DNA of 64,000 bases from assembly GCF_024400215.1 (NCBI RefSeq), contig NZ_CP053748.1, positions 2,790,001 to 2,854,000 of the forward strand, written 5' to 3'. Positions 43,335-52,692 of this stretch are shown here, one piece after another. The position numbers and the translations under genes were made by a program. Below the pieces are notes generated by a model. That model did no database searches. It was not told where the DNA came from and was given only the letters and a program-made list of their open reading frames with translations. Origin of the DNA: Massilia sp. erpn. Its GTDB lineage: Bacteria > Pseudomonadota > Gammaproteobacteria > Burkholderiales > Burkholderiaceae_D. Positions within the stretch are counted from its first letter, which is position 1; each line of letters begins with the position of its first letter.

Positions 43335-44222
43335 ATGAATGCTATTGATTCCCGCTTTTCCGCGCCGCCGTTCGGCAAGCCTGACGATGGTTGGCGCGCG
43401 CGCCTGTACACCATTATTTTTGAATCCGACACCCGCAGCGGACGCGCTTTCGATCTGCTGCTGATTGCCGCCATTGCGCTTAGCGTGACCGCTGTGGTGG
43501 CGGGCAGCGTGGCGTCCATCGCCGCTGAATGGGGCAGCTGGCTGCAAGCAGCGGAGTGGGTCTTCACTGCGCTGTTTACGCTGGAGTATCTGGCCCGCCT
43601 GATTTGCGTGCAGCGCCCGCTGGCGTATGCGCGCAGCTTCTTCGGCGTGATCGATCTGCTGGCGATCCTGCCCACCTACCTATCCTGGCTCGTCCCCGGC
43701 GCGCATGTGCTGCTGGATGTGCGCATCCTGCGCTTGCTGCGCATGTTCCGCATCCTCAAGCTGACCAAGTACATCGAGGAATACGGCATGCTGGCCAGCG
43801 CCCTGTTCGCCAGCCGGCGCAAGATCCTGATCTTCCTGTCGGTGGTGATGATGGTCGTGCTGCTGCTGGGGACCGTGATGTATGTGGTGGAGGGCGCCGA
43901 GAGCGGCTTCACCAGCATTCCGACCGCCGTCTACTGGGCTATCAGCGCCATGACCACGGTGGGCTTCGGCGACCTGGTGCCGAAGACGGATCTGGGACGC
44001 GCCATCGCCTCGGTCATGATGCTGCTGGGCTGGAGCATCCTGGCCGTGCCGACCGGGATCATCAGCTCGGAGATCAGCTACCAGCGCGCGGGCCAGCTGC
44101 GCTGGCGCCGCGTCTGCACCGGCTGCATGGCCGGTGGCCACGAGGATAGCGCGCGCTTCTGCAAGAGCTGCGGCAGGGAGCTGCCGGCGCATGCCGACGC
44201 CGTCGCAGGGAAGGGCGGCTGA
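43335..44222 (+). CDS. voltage-gated-type potassium channel (ion transporter)
   Basis: A 295-residue six-helix channel. S4 carries repeated arginines (DVRILRLLRMFRILKLTKY) and the pore has the K+ selectivity filter TTVGFGD. The C-terminal tail holds a zinc-ribbon-like Cys set, CTGC...CKSC, spaced C-x2-C-x11-C-x2-C. It is followed 2 bp later by a LysR gene. Likely a membrane-potential or K+ regulator; conditions unknown. Confidence 0.93.
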   Translation: MNAIDSRFSAPPFGKPDDGWRARLYTIIFESDTRSGRAFDLLLIAAIALSVTAVVAGSVASIAAEWGSWLQAAEWVFTALFTLEYLARLICVQRPLAYARSFFGVIDLLAILPTYLSWLVPGAHVLLDVRILRLLRMFRILKLTKYIEEYGMLASALFASRRKILIFLSVVMMVVLLLGTVMYVVEGAESGFTSIPTAVYWAISAMTTVGFGDLVPKTDLGRAIASVMMLLGWSILAVPTGIISSEISYQRAGQLRWRRVCTGCMAGGHEDSARFCKSCGRELPAHADAVAGKGG

Positions 44223-44224
44223 GC

Positions 44225-45139
44225 ATGGACCGCCTGCACCTGATGACGGTCTTCGTCGCCGTCGCCGAGGAGGAAAGCTTTGCGGGCGGGGCGCGCCGCC
44301 TGGGCATGTCGCCGCCCGCCGTCACGCGCGCCATCGCCGCGCTGGAAGAGCGCCTGCGTCTGAAGCTGCTGGACCGCAGCACGCGCCATGTGCGCGTCAC
44401 CGAGGCGGGCCTGCGCTATCTGGACGATGCGCGCCGCATCATCGCCGAAGTGGATGAAGCCGACGAAGCGGCCGCCGGCATCAACGCCGCGCCGCGCGGT
44501 CACCTGAGCGTGACCGCGCCGGTGCTGTTCGGCCGCATGTATGTGATGCCCGGCATCGTCGAGTATTTGCAGCGCTATCCCGATACCGAAGTGTCGACCG
44601 TGTTTGTCGACCGCGTCACCAATCTGCTGGAAGAGGGGCTGGATGTGGGCGTGCGCATCGGCGAGCTGCCCGATTCCAGCCTGCGCGCCATTCCGGTCGG
44701 CCATGTGCGGCGCGTGATCTGCGCCGCGCCCGCCTATCTGGCGCAGCATGGCATGCCGCGCACGCCGGAAGAACTGGCGCGGCACACCATCATTTCCTCC
44801 ACCGGTTCCAGCGCCGCGCCCGAATGGCGCTTCATGCGTGATGGGACGGCGCAGTCGCTGCGCATGAAAAGCCGGCTGACGGTCAACAGCAACGATGCGG
44901 CCATCGAAGCGGCGCGCCTGGGCTTGGGCGTCATCCGCCTGCTGTCGTATCAGGCGGCGCCGTCGTTCGAGCGGGGAGAGTTACAGTGCCTGCTGAGGGA
45001 GTTTGAAACGCCGGCGCTGCCCATCCACATCGTCCACCGCGACAGCCGCCACGGTTCGGCGCGCATCCGCGCCTTCATCGATGTAATGGTGGCCCGGCTG
45101 CGCGCCGAGCCTTCATTGCGTTGCGCAGATCAGGATTAG
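44225..45139 (+). CDS. LysR-type transcriptional regulator
   Basis: A 304-residue LTTR with the HTH in residues 1-60 ([26 protein letters not shown] in outline, then [13 protein letters not shown]) and an effector domain from about residue 90 ([20 protein letters not shown]). This CrgA/DsdC-like subgroup often controls neighbouring oxidoreductases or transporters; here the neighbour is a K+-channel gene 2 bp upstream. It overlaps the end of tsaD on the opposite strand by four bases. Target unknown. Confidence 0.9.
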   Translation: MDRLHLMTVFVAVAEEESFAGGARRLGMSPPAVTRAIAALEERLRLKLLDRSTRHVRVTEAGLRYLDDARRIIAEVDEADEAAAGINAAPRGHLSVTAPVLFGRMYVMPGIVEYLQRYPDTEVSTVFVDRVTNLLEEGLDVGVRIGELPDSSLRAIPVGHVRRVICAAPAYLAQHGMPRTPEELARHTIISSTGSSAAPEWRFMRDGTAQSLRMKSRLTVNSNDAAIEAARLGLGVIRLLSYQAAPSFERGELQCLLREFETPALPIHIVHRDSRHGSARIRAFIDVMVARLRAEPSLRCADQD

Positions 45140-46167
45140 ACGACTTTCAGCTCGTCCAGCGGCCAGCGCGGACGCACATTGAAGGCGTAGTCGCGCTGCG
45201 CAGCATTGGGATTGATCTGCAGGCGCATGGCGCCGGCGAAGGCGATCATGGCGCCATTGTCGGTGCAGAATTCCAGTTCCGGATAATAGACCTTGAAGCG
45301 CTTCTTGGCCGCCGCCGCATTGAGCGCAGCGCGCAGCTGCTTGTTGGCGCCCACGCCGCCGGCGATCACCAGGCGCTTGAGGCCCGTCTGCTTGAGCGCC
45401 GCCACGCATTTGGCCGTTAGCACGTCGACGATGGCATCGACGAAGCCGCGCGCGATATTCGCCTTGTCCTGCTCGCAGATATTCGCCAGTCCCTGGTTCT
45501 TGGCCACGGTCAGCACCGCCGTTTTCAGACCCGAGAAGCTGAACATCAGATCCTTGGAATGCAGCATCGGGCGCGGCAGCTTGTGCGCCTCGGGATCGCC
45601 GAATTCGGCCAGGCGCGAAATCGCCGGCCCTCCCGGATAGCCGAGGCCCAGCAGCTTGGCCGACTTGTCGAAGGCTTCGCCGGCCGCATCGTCCAGCGTC
45701 TCGCCCAGCAGCTCATACTGGCCCACGCCGTCCACACGCATCAGCTGCGTATGGCCGCCCGAGACCAGCAGGGCGACGAAGGGAAACTCCGGCGGTTCGG
45801 ACGCCAGCAGCGGCGACAGCAGGTGGCCTTCCAGATGGTGGATGCCGAGCACCGGCTTGTCCAGCGCCAGACCCAGGCTGCAGGCGACGGAGGAACCCAC
45901 CAGCAGCGCCCCGGCCAGGCCCGGACCCTGGGTATAGGCGATGGCATCGATTTGCTGCGGCGCGATGGCCGCGCCTTGCAGCGCCTGTTCCAGCAGCGGG
46001 ATCGCGCGGCGGATATGGTCGCGCGAAGCCAGTTCCGGCACCACGCCGCCATATTCCTCGTGCATCGCCACTTGGGAATACAGAGCGTGCGACAGCAGGC
46101 CGCGCTGCGTGTCATACAGGGCCAGGCCGGTTTCGTCACAGGAGGATTCGACGCCGAGAACAATCAT
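45136..46167 (-). CDS. tsaD: tRNA N6-threonylcarbamoyladenosine transferase TsaD
   Basis: A 343-residue iron-binding ASKHA-fold enzyme transferring threonylcarbamoyl to A37 of ANN-decoding tRNAs. It opens [35 protein letters not shown] bears the metal-binding His, with [20 protein letters not shown] and [10 protein letters not shown] further on. ATG at 46167 is preferred to the TTG four codons upstream. Its partner TsaE is encoded at 14432-14917. Confidence 0.96.
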   Translation of the reverse strand: MIVLGVESSCDETGLALYDTQRGLLSHALYSQVAMHEEYGGVVPELASRDHIRRAIPLLEQALQGAAIAPQQIDAIAYTQGPGLAGALLVGSSVACSLGLALDKPVLGIHHLEGHLLSPLLASEPPEFPFVALLVSGGHTQLMRVDGVGQYELLGETLDDAAGEAFDKSAKLLGLGYPGGPAISRLAEFGDPEAHKLPRPMLHSKDLMFSFSGLKTAVLTVAKNQGLANICEQDKANIARGFVDAIVDVLTAKCVAALKQTGLKRLVIAGGVGANKQLRAALNAAAAKKRFKVYYPELEFCTDNGAMIAFAGAMRLQINPNAAQRDYAFNVRPRWPLDELKVV

Positions 46168-46179
46168 GGAAGGCTGCAA

Positions 46180-46225
46180 AAATAAAAGGGGAATCCGCCA
46201 TTGTAATATGAAAGCGGATTCCCCT
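46180..46225 (-). terminator. intrinsic terminator of the DAHP synthase gene
   Basis: A 12-bp perfect stem (AGGGGAATCCGC at 46187-46198 with GCGGATTCCCCT at 46214-46225) is followed on the minus strand by TTTATTTTT. It lies between the DAHP synthase stop and the tsaD start, so tsaD has its own start of transcription or depends on read-through. Confidence 0.88.
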
Positions 46226-46267
46226 CAGACGCCGCCGCCCGCGCAGGGCGGGCTTGCGGGCAGTGGC

Positions 46268-47323
46268 TTAGGGCCGGTTGCGCAGCTCGGCGGCGGCGCT
46301 GCGCAGCATGGCGACGGTGGTGTCCCAGTCGATGCAGCCGTCGGTGACGGACTGGCCATAGGTCAGGGTCGACAGGTCGGCCGGAATCTTCTGGTTGCCC
46401 GCCACGATATTCGATTCGATCATCACGCCCACCAGCGACTGATTGCCGTGCATGATCTGGTTGACCACATCGGTCATCACCAGCGGCTGCAGTTCCGGCT
46501 TCTTGTAGCTGTTGGCATGCGAGCAGTCCACCACGATATTGGCGGGCAGCTTGGCCTTGGCCAGCGCCTGTTCGGCGATCGCCACCGACACCGAGTCGTA
46601 GTTCGGACGGCCGTCGCCGCCGCGCAGCACCACGTGGCCGTGCGGATTGCCGCGCGTGCGCACAATCGACACCGTACCCTGGCTATTAATGCCGAGGAAG
46701 GCGTGCGGATTGGCCGCCGACAGGATGGCGTTGATGGCGATGCCGATGTCGCCATCGGTGCCGTTCTTGAAGCCGACCGGGGTCGACAAGCCCGAGGACA
46801 TTTCACGGTGCGTCTGCGACTCCGTGGTACGGGCGCCGATCGCCGTCCAAGCGATCAGGTCACCCAGGTACTGCGGAGAGATAGGGTCGAGCGCCTCCGT
46901 CGCCGTGGGCAAGCCCAGTTCACAGACATCGAGCAGGAATTGGCGGGCCTTCTCCATGCCCACGTCGACGCGGAAGGAATCGTCCATGTCCGGATCGTTG
47001 ATATAGCCCTTCCAGCCGGTGGTGGTGCGCGGCTTTTCGAAGTACACGCGCATCACCAGCAGCATCGTATCCTTGACTTCTTCCTGCAGCGCCTTCAGGC
47101 GGCGTGCATAGTCCAGGCCCGCGGCGGGGTCGTGGATCGAGCAGGGGCCGACCACGACGAACAGGCGCTGGTCCTGGCGGTCGAGGATTTTGCGCAGGTC
47201 TTCGCGTCCTTGGGTGACGGTGGCGGAGGCGGCTTCGCTCAGCGGCAGCTTGGCGTGCAGCGACTCCGGCGTCGGCATCGACGCGAAGGATGTTACGTTA
47301 ATATTTTCAAGGTCTTGAATCAT
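46268..47323 (-). CDS. aroG: 3-deoxy-7-phosphoheptulonate synthase, class I (AroG/AroF type)
   Basis: A 351-residue enzyme joining phosphoenolpyruvate and erythrose 4-phosphate at the start of aromatic amino-acid synthesis. The type-I-alpha signatures are GPCSIHDP, RVYFEKPRTTTGWKG, GARTTESQTHREM and VVDCSHANSYKKP, holding the metal and substrate residues. The symbol gives the family; which amino acid inhibits it cannot be read from sequence with certainty. It has a terminator downstream. Confidence 0.94.
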   Translation of the reverse strand: MIQDLENINVTSFASMPTPESLHAKLPLSEAASATVTQGREDLRKILDRQDQRLFVVVGPCSIHDPAAGLDYARRLKALQEEVKDTMLLVMRVYFEKPRTTTGWKGYINDPDMDDSFRVDVGMEKARQFLLDVCELGLPTATEALDPISPQYLGDLIAWTAIGARTTESQTHREMSSGLSTPVGFKNGTDGDIGIAINAILSAANPHAFLGINSQGTVSIVRTRGNPHGHVVLRGGDGRPNYDSVSVAIAEQALAKAKLPANIVVDCSHANSYKKPELQPLVMTDVVNQIMHGNQSLVGVMIESNIVAGNQKIPADLSTLTYGQSVTDGCIDWDTTVAMLRSAAAELRNRP

Positions 47324-47443
47324 GATGTACTCAGCTACTACGGGTGTTTTTATCGTCAGGGATCATCTAGTGTAGCCGAAACGGCGGCTTTGTGCGGAGC
47401 AGCATTCTTCAAGCCTGGCGGCAAAGCGTGTAAGCTGTGGCCC

Positions 47444-48403
47444 ATGACTACACAGCAACCCTTCCCGGCGGCCCGCTTCATCAAGGAGATCGGCCGCGGC
47501 AAAGACGGCGCCCGCGCCATGACGCGCGATGAGGCGCAGGAACTCTACGGCGCCATGCTGGACGGCCGCGTTTCCGACCTGGAGCTGGGCGGCATTCTGC
47601 TGGCCATGCGCATCAAGGGCGAGACGGTGGACGAGCTGGCCGGTTTCCTGGCGGCGGCCGAAGCCTCATTCACGCCACTGCGCGCGCCCGACGGGCCGTA
47701 TGCGCCGGTGCTGATCCCCAGCTATAACGGCGCGCGTAAGATGGCCAACCTGACCGCCTTGCTCGGCATGCTGCTGGCGCGCGAAGGCGTGCCGGTGCTG
47801 TGCCACGGCGTCGCCCATGATGTGGGGCGGGTGGCGACGGCCGAAGTGTTCGCCGCCCTTGGCGTGCCTGCCGCGCGCGATGCGGTCGAGGCGGAAGCGG
47901 CGCTGGCGTCCGGCCACGTCAGCTTCATCACCATTGATACACTGGCGCCGCGTCTGGCGTGGATGTTGTCGCTGCGGCGCATCCTTGGCGTGCGCAACTC
48001 GACGCATACCCTGGTCAAGATCCTGCAGCCGTTTGCCGGACCGGCGCTGCGGCTGGTGTCCTATACCCACCCCGAATACCTCGAAACGCTGGGCGCATTC
48101 TTCACCACCACGGCCGATCCGGCGCGTGGCGACGTCTTCCTGATGCGCGGCACCGAGGGCGAAACCGTCGCCAACGCCAACAAGGCCCAGCGCATCGACT
48201 GGATCCACGGCGCCGAGCGTACCGTGCTGGTCGAAAAGCAGACCCTGGTCGAAGTGCTGCCCGAGCTGCCCGAAGACAAAAGCGCCGAAGCCACCGCCGC
48301 CTGGATCGCCGCCGTGCTGCGCGGCGAACTGCCCGTGCCCGACCCTATCGCCCAGCAAGTGGCCCACTGCCTCACTATCTCGCGCCAGTTGCATTCCCGT
48401 TGA
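47444..48403 (+). CDS. ybiB: YbiB/TrpD2-family DNA-binding protein
   Basis: A 319-residue protein of the anthranilate-phosphoribosyltransferase fold. Family landmarks are FIKEIGRGKDGARAMTRDEA, MRIKGETVDELAGFL, IPSYNGARKMANLTALLG and RNSTHTLVKILQPF. YbiB proteins keep the fold but bind nucleic acids rather than anthranilate. ATG at 47444 is the first that fits; the frame stays open far upstream through the tsaD and aroG region by chance and is not gene. It is divergent from the DAHP synthase gene. Confidence 0.9.
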   Translation: MTTQQPFPAARFIKEIGRGKDGARAMTRDEAQELYGAMLDGRVSDLELGGILLAMRIKGETVDELAGFLAAAEASFTPLRAPDGPYAPVLIPSYNGARKMANLTALLGMLLAREGVPVLCHGVAHDVGRVATAEVFAALGVPAARDAVEAEAALASGHVSFITIDTLAPRLAWMLSLRRILGVRNSTHTLVKILQPFAGPALRLVSYTHPEYLETLGAFFTTTADPARGDVFLMRGTEGETVANANKAQRIDWIHGAERTVLVEKQTLVEVLPELPEDKSAEATAAWIAAVLRGELPVPDPIAQQVAHCLTISRQLHSR

Positions 48404-48413
48404 GTCAGCCCCC

Positions 48414-48485
48414 TTTGATCCGCGTCAAAGAATGTCCACCCTGGTGTCAGGCACCAGAGTTGGACATTCTTTGATCTAAATCAGC
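48414..48485. repeat. dispersed palindromic repeat, copy 5
   Basis: Arms AATGTCCACCCTGGTGTC and GGCACCAGAGTTGGACATT (one mismatch), ends TTTGATCCGCGTCAAAG and CTTTGATCTAAATCA. It adjoins copy 6 with a shared TTTGATCTAAATCA end and lies 11 bp after the ybiB stop. Confidence 0.85.
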
Positions 48486-48542
48486 AAATGTCCGACCCCA
48501 GTGCCTGACACCAGGGTGGGACATTGTTTGATTTGGCGCAAA
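48470..48542. repeat. dispersed palindromic repeat, copy 6
   Basis: Arms AATGTCCGACCCCAGTGCC and ACACCAGGGTGGGACATT with a few mismatches; ends TTTGATCTAAATCAGC and GTTTGATTTGGCGCAAA. Together with copy 5 it fills the gap before the HI0933-type gene. Confidence 0.85.
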
Positions 48543-48596
48543 GGGTGGGGGATCGCGTAGAATCTCGCCTTTGGGCGTTCAGTTTGGCGGGAAATA

Positions 48597-49808
48597 ATGG
48601 CGAAGCAGTTTGATGTGGCGGTGGTCGGCGCGGGTGCGGCCGGGATGATGTGTGCGGCGACGGCGGCGCAGCGCGGCAAGCGCGTGGTGCTGATCGACCA
48701 TGCGGATAAGTTGGCGGAGAAGATCCGTATCTCGGGCGGCGGGCGCTGCAATTTCACCAATATTAACGCGGGACCGGCGAATTTCCTGTCGGAGAATCCG
48801 CATTTCTGCAAGAGTGCGCTGTCGCGCTTTACGCCACACGATTTCCTGGCGCTCGTCAAAAAGCACCGCATCGGGTACCACGAGAAGCATAAGGGCCAGC
48901 TGTTTTGCGACGATTCGGCCGAGCAGATCATCGAGATGCTCAAGGCCGAGTGCGCCGCCGGCGATGTGCATTGGCGCATGCCGGCCAAGGTCGAGAACCT
49001 GCAGCAGCTCGATGGCCAGGGCTTCGTGCTCGAGACCGATAGCGGGACGATTCAGACCGGGGCGGTGGTGATCGCCACCGGCGGCCTGTCGATTCCCAAG
49101 ATCGGCGCCACCGATTTCGGCTACCGCGTGGCCAAGCAGTTCGGCCTGAAGCTGGTCGAGCCGCGTCCGGCCCTGGTGCCGCTGACCTTCGATGCCGCCG
49201 CCTGGGCGCCGTTCGTGCCGCTGGCCGGCATCGCGCTGGAAGTGGAGGTGGAAACCGGCACGCTGAAGGGGCGCAATGCCACGGGCGCGCGCTTCCGCGA
49301 GGATTTGCTGTTCACCCACCGCGGCCTGTCCGGCCCGGCCATCCTGCAGATTTCCAGTTTCTGGCAACCGAATACGCCCATCGTCATCAATCTGCTGCCG
49401 GAGATGGATGTGGCGCAGACCCTGATCGAGGGCAAGGCGACGCTGAAAAAGCAGCTGGGCAATGTGCTGGCGCAATGGTTGCCGGCGCGTCTGGCCGAGG
49501 GCTTGCTGCAGGCGCATGGCTTTGCCGCCGATGCCCGTCTGGCCGACCTGCCCGATGCGCGCCTGCGCCAATTGGGTCAGGCGATCAACCAGTGGAGTCT
49601 GGTGCCCAACGGTTCGGAAGGTTACCGCAAGGCCGAAGTGACGCGCGGCGGCGTCGATACGCGCGAGCTGTCGCAGCAGTCGATGATGGCGGCCAAGGTG
49701 CCGGGGCTGTACTTTATTGGCGAAACCATCGACGTCACGGGGTGGTTGGGAGGATACAACTTCCAGTGGGCCTGGGCTTCAGGTGTGGCGGCCGGGCTGG
49801 CAATCTGA
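48597..49808 (+). CDS. HI0933/YhiN-family FAD-dependent oxidoreductase
   Basis: A 403-residue flavoprotein. The N-terminal dinucleotide motif DVAVVGAGAAGMMCA and the family signature SGGGRCNFTNIN are present, with GGLSIPKIGATDFGY and the C-terminal GWLGGYNFQWAWASG. Known members are predicted flavin enzymes of uncertain function, some linked to RNA or flavin metabolism. The repeats 5 and 6 precede it; a ribosome-binding region GGCGGGAA lies before the ATG. Confidence 0.9.
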   Translation: MAKQFDVAVVGAGAAGMMCAATAAQRGKRVVLIDHADKLAEKIRISGGGRCNFTNINAGPANFLSENPHFCKSALSRFTPHDFLALVKKHRIGYHEKHKGQLFCDDSAEQIIEMLKAECAAGDVHWRMPAKVENLQQLDGQGFVLETDSGTIQTGAVVIATGGLSIPKIGATDFGYRVAKQFGLKLVEPRPALVPLTFDAAAWAPFVPLAGIALEVEVETGTLKGRNATGARFREDLLFTHRGLSGPAILQISSFWQPNTPIVINLLPEMDVAQTLIEGKATLKKQLGNVLAQWLPARLAEGLLQAHGFAADARLADLPDARLRQLGQAINQWSLVPNGSEGYRKAEVTRGGVDTRELSQQSMMAAKVPGLYFIGETIDVTGWLGGYNFQWAWASGVAAGLAI

Positions 49809-49934
49809 TATCATTGCCGTCCCGGTGTGATGCAACGATGCCGGAGCAGATGTTAGCGGGGCGGAAAGATTGCCCTTTTCAGGCGGTTTTCATAGCGGGA
49901 GCCGCTTGCTGGGCCGGTTTAGCGTCCATGCCTC

Positions 49935-49963
49935 TTCCATTTCTGGACAAAAGCTGCTAATAT
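49935..49963 (+). promoter_or_regulatory. candidate extended -10 promoter of rpsU
   Basis: TGCTAATAT (49955-49963) is an extended -10 element, with a weak TTCCAT -35 seventeen bases upstream. It is about 40 bp before the rpsU start in a 195-bp gap that otherwise holds nothing recognised. Chosen by eye. Confidence 0.4.
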
Positions 49964-50003
49964 CTTTGTCTTCCTTAAAACCCCTAACGGTTTGAATTTT
50001 TAC

Positions 50004-50216
50004 ATGACCACTATTCGCCTTAAAGAAAACGAGCCGTTCGAAGTCGCCATGCGTCGCTTCAAGCGCACTATCGAAAAAACGGGTCTGCTGACCGAACTGC
50101 GCGCACGCGAGTTCTACGAAAAGCCAACCGCAGAGCGCAAGCGCAAGCTGGCCGCTGCCGTGAAGCGCCACTACAAGCGCATCCGCAGCCAGCAACTGCC
50201 GAAGAAGCTGTACTAA
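50004..50216 (+). CDS. rpsU: 30S ribosomal protein S21
   Basis: A 70-residue ribosomal protein, basic throughout: [37 protein letters not shown] and a C-terminal basic tail. S21 aids initiation on mRNAs. It opens the rpsU-yqeY-dnaG-rpoD cluster; a terminator follows it, as expected for the gene made in greatest amount. ATG at 50004 preferred over the upstream ATG at 49992 because S21 proteins begin MT(T/V)I(R/K). Confidence 0.97.
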   Translation: MTTIRLKENEPFEVAMRRFKRTIEKTGLLTELRAREFYEKPTAERKRKLAAAVKRHYKRIRSQQLPKKLY

Positions 50217-50287
50217 TACTGCTCTCGCAGAACCGGCCCGTTTTCGGCGCTTTGCTCGCCACGGGTTGCGCTGCGCACAGAGTTTCC

Positions 50288-50325
50288 ACCCGCTCCGGTT
50301 CGCCGCAGCGGGTTTTCCGTTTTTA
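50288..50325 (+). terminator. intrinsic terminator after rpsU
   Basis: ACCCGCT (50288-50294) pairs with AGCGGGT (50307-50313) and is followed by TTTTCCGTTTTT. It would lower transcription into yqeY, dnaG and rpoD relative to rpsU. Confidence 0.75.
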
Positions 50326-50347
50326 ACCGCATATTTTTGAGGTAGCC

Positions 50348-50797
50348 ATGGGCTTGAAAGCACAAATCTCCGACGACATGAAAAACGCGATGCGCGCCAA
50401 GGAAGCCGGCAAGCTGGCCACCATCCGCCTGCTGCTGGCTGAAATCAAGCGCAAGGAAGTGGACGAGCAGATCGAAGTGGACGACGCCCAGACCGTGGCC
50501 ATCGTCGAAAAAATGATCAAGCAGCGCAAGGATTCGATCACCCAGTTCGAAGCCGGCGGCCGCGCCGACCTGGCCGATATCGAGAAAGCCGAACTGGTCG
50601 TGCTGGCCGCCTATATGCCGGCCGGCCTGTCGGACGAAGAAGTGGCCGCTGCCGTGGCCGCCGCTGTGGCGTCCACCGGCGCCGCCGGCCCGCAGGATAT
50701 GGGCAAGGTGATGGGCGTGCTGAAGCCGCAGCTGGCTGGCCGCGCCGACATGACCGTGGTCTCGGCCCTGGTGAAAAAAGCGCTGACCCCGGCGTAA
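50348..50797 (+). CDS. GatB/YqeY-domain protein
   Basis: A 149-residue YqeY-like protein (LKAQISDDMKNAMRAKE, RLLLAEIKRKEVDEQ, QLAGRADMTVVSALV). The domain is related to the tail of GatB, which binds tRNA; free-standing YqeY proteins often sit, as here, between rpsU and dnaG. A tRNA-related role is inferred. The ATG is preceded by GAGGTAGCC. Confidence 0.94.
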   Translation: MGLKAQISDDMKNAMRAKEAGKLATIRLLLAEIKRKEVDEQIEVDDAQTVAIVEKMIKQRKDSITQFEAGGRADLADIEKAELVVLAAYMPAGLSDEEVAAAVAAAVASTGAAGPQDMGKVMGVLKPQLAGRADMTVVSALVKKALTPA

Positions 50798-50895
50798 GCC
50801 TGTTGCGATAATCCGCTGTGATGCCGCAGCTTGCGCCGGATCAAAGTCCGGCGCGGGGTGGCGGTATAGTCTGATTTAGAACAAGGCCGTCAGCC

Positions 50896-52692
50896 GTGAT
50901 CCCGCAGTCATTCATCTCCGATCTGCTCAACCGCGTCGACATTGTGGACGTGGTGGGCCGCTATGTGCAGCTTAAAAAAGGCGGCGCCAACTTCATGGGG
51001 CTGTGCCCCTTCCACAACGAGAAATCGCCAAGCTTTACGGTCAGCCCGACCAAGCAGTTCTACCATTGCTTCGGCTGCGGCGCCCACGGCACCTCGATCG
51101 GTTTCCTGATCGAGTACTCGGGCATGGGCTTTGTCGATGCCGTCAAGGATCTGGCGCAGAGCGTGGGCATGGTGGTGCCGGATGCCGACGACCGCATCCC
51201 GCCGGCCCAGCGCGCCCAGATGCAGGCGCAGAGCATGGCGCTGTCGGAAGCGATGTCGGTGGCCTGCGATTACTACCGCGCCCAGCTGCGCACGGCGCCG
51301 CCAGCCATCGCCTATTTGAAGGGGCGCGGCCTGACCGGTGAAATCGCCGCCCGTTTCGGCCTCGGCTATGCGCCCGGCGGCTGGGACAATCTGCGCGCCG
51401 TCTTCCCCGATTACGAGGCCCTGGCCCTGGTCGAGGCCGGCCTCATCATCGACCGCGTCGACGAGGAAGGCAATAAGAGCAAACGCTACGACCGCTTCCG
51501 CGACCGCGTGATGTTCCCGATCCGCAATACCAAAGGCCAGGTGATCGCCTTTGGCGGGCGCATCATGGACCAGGGTGAGCCGAAATACTTGAATTCCCCC
51601 GAAACGCCCTTATTTTCCAAGGGCACCGAGTTGTATGGCTTGTTCGAGGCGCGCCAGGCGATCCGCGACGCGGGCTATGTGCTGGTGACGGAAGGGTATA
51701 TGGATGTGGTGGCGCTGGCGCAGATGGGCTTCCCCCAGGCGGTGGCGACGCTGGGTACGGCCTGCACGCCGACCCATGTGCAAAAGCTGCTGCGCCAGAC
51801 TGACGATGTGATCTTCAGTTTCGACGGCGACAAGGCCGGCCGCCGCGCCGCGCGGCGCGCGCTGGAAGCCTGTCTGCCCCATGTGTCGGACAACAAGACC
51901 ATCAAATTCCTCTTCCTGCCGGCCGAGCACGATCCGGACAGCTATATCCGCGAACATGGCGCGCCCGCGTTCGAGCAGCAGGTGCAGGAAGCAATGCCGC
52001 TGTCGCAGTTCCTGCTGCGCGAAGTGGCCGGCGAGCACGACCTGGGCGAACCGGAAGGCCGTGCCCGCACCCAGTTCGACGCCAAGCCGCTGCTGCAGGC
52101 GATGGCGCCCTCGGGGCTGCGCCTGCAGATCGTGCGCGGCCTGGCAGGCATGACGCAGAGCACGCCGGCCGAGATCGAAGGCTTGTTCGAGCTGGCCAAG
52201 CCGGTGTCGGTGGCGCGCAAGGCGCCTCCGCGCGCCGGCCGGCCCGAGCCGGTGGGCCTGGAATTGCAGCTGGTGCGCCATCTGGTGGCGCATCCGGCGC
52301 TGGCGCTGGAAATCGACGCGGCGGCGCTGGACGCTTTTGCCGCCCTCGGCCCGTCGGCGGCCGAGCGCCTGGGCCAGCTGGTGCAGATGGGGTGTGCGCT
52401 GGGGCAGCATGGCGGTTTTGCCGCCCTGGCCCAGCAGTTAAAGGAGCAGGGCAGCGAGTACGACGCCATCATCGGCGAGATCGCCGCCGAGCCGGAGTCC
52501 GATGTCGAGGCTGTGCGCGTGTTCACCCATGGCGCCATCCGCCAGATCAAGGGCGATGCGCTGAAGGCCGAACTCAACGCCTTGGCCAGTTCGGGTATGT
52601 CGGCGGCCGAGATCGGCGCGCGCTACCGCGAGATTTCGGCCCAGCTCGACCAGTTGCAGCGCGAGGCCGAAGCCGAGCGGGGCAACCGCTAA
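50896..52692 (+). CDS. dnaG: DNA primase DnaG
   Basis: A 598-residue primase beginning at GTG. The CHC2 zinc-binding domain (CPFHNEKSPSFTVSP...FYHCFGCGAHG) is at residues 36-65. The TOPRIM core has VLVTEGYMDVVAL and FDGDKAGRRAARRAL, and the C-terminal helicase-interaction domain covers about residues 440-598. It makes RNA primers for replication. Third gene of the macromolecular-synthesis cluster. Confidence 0.96.
   Translation: MIPQSFISDLLNRVDIVDVVGRYVQLKKGGANFMGLCPFHNEKSPSFTVSPTKQFYHCFGCGAHGTSIGFLIEYSGMGFVDAVKDLAQSVGMVVPDADDRIPPAQRAQMQAQSMALSEAMSVACDYYRAQLRTAPPAIAYLKGRGLTGEIAARFGLGYAPGGWDNLRAVFPDYEALALVEAGLIIDRVDEEGNKSKRYDRFRDRVMFPIRNTKGQVIAFGGRIMDQGEPKYLNSPETPLFSKGTELYGLFEARQAIRDAGYVLVTEGYMDVVALAQMGFPQAVATLGTACTPTHVQKLLRQTDDVIFSFDGDKAGRRAARRALEACLPHVSDNKTIKFLFLPAEHDPDSYIREHGAPAFEQQVQEAMPLSQFLLREVAGEHDLGEPEGRARTQFDAKPLLQAMAPSGLRLQIVRGLAGMTQSTPAEIEGLFELAKPVSVARKAPPRAGRPEPVGLELQLVRHLVAHPALALEIDAAALDAFAALGPSAAERLGQLVQMGCALGQHGGFAALAQQLKEQGSEYDAIIGEIAAEPESDVEAVRVFTHGAIRQIKGDALKAELNALASSGMSAAEIGARYREISAQLDQLQREAEAERGNR

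Noticed and set aside
45941..47443. Long in-frame extension upstream of ybiB
   Set aside because: It runs antisense through tsaD and the DAHP synthase gene and past its terminator; YbiB proteins begin at the ATG at 47444.
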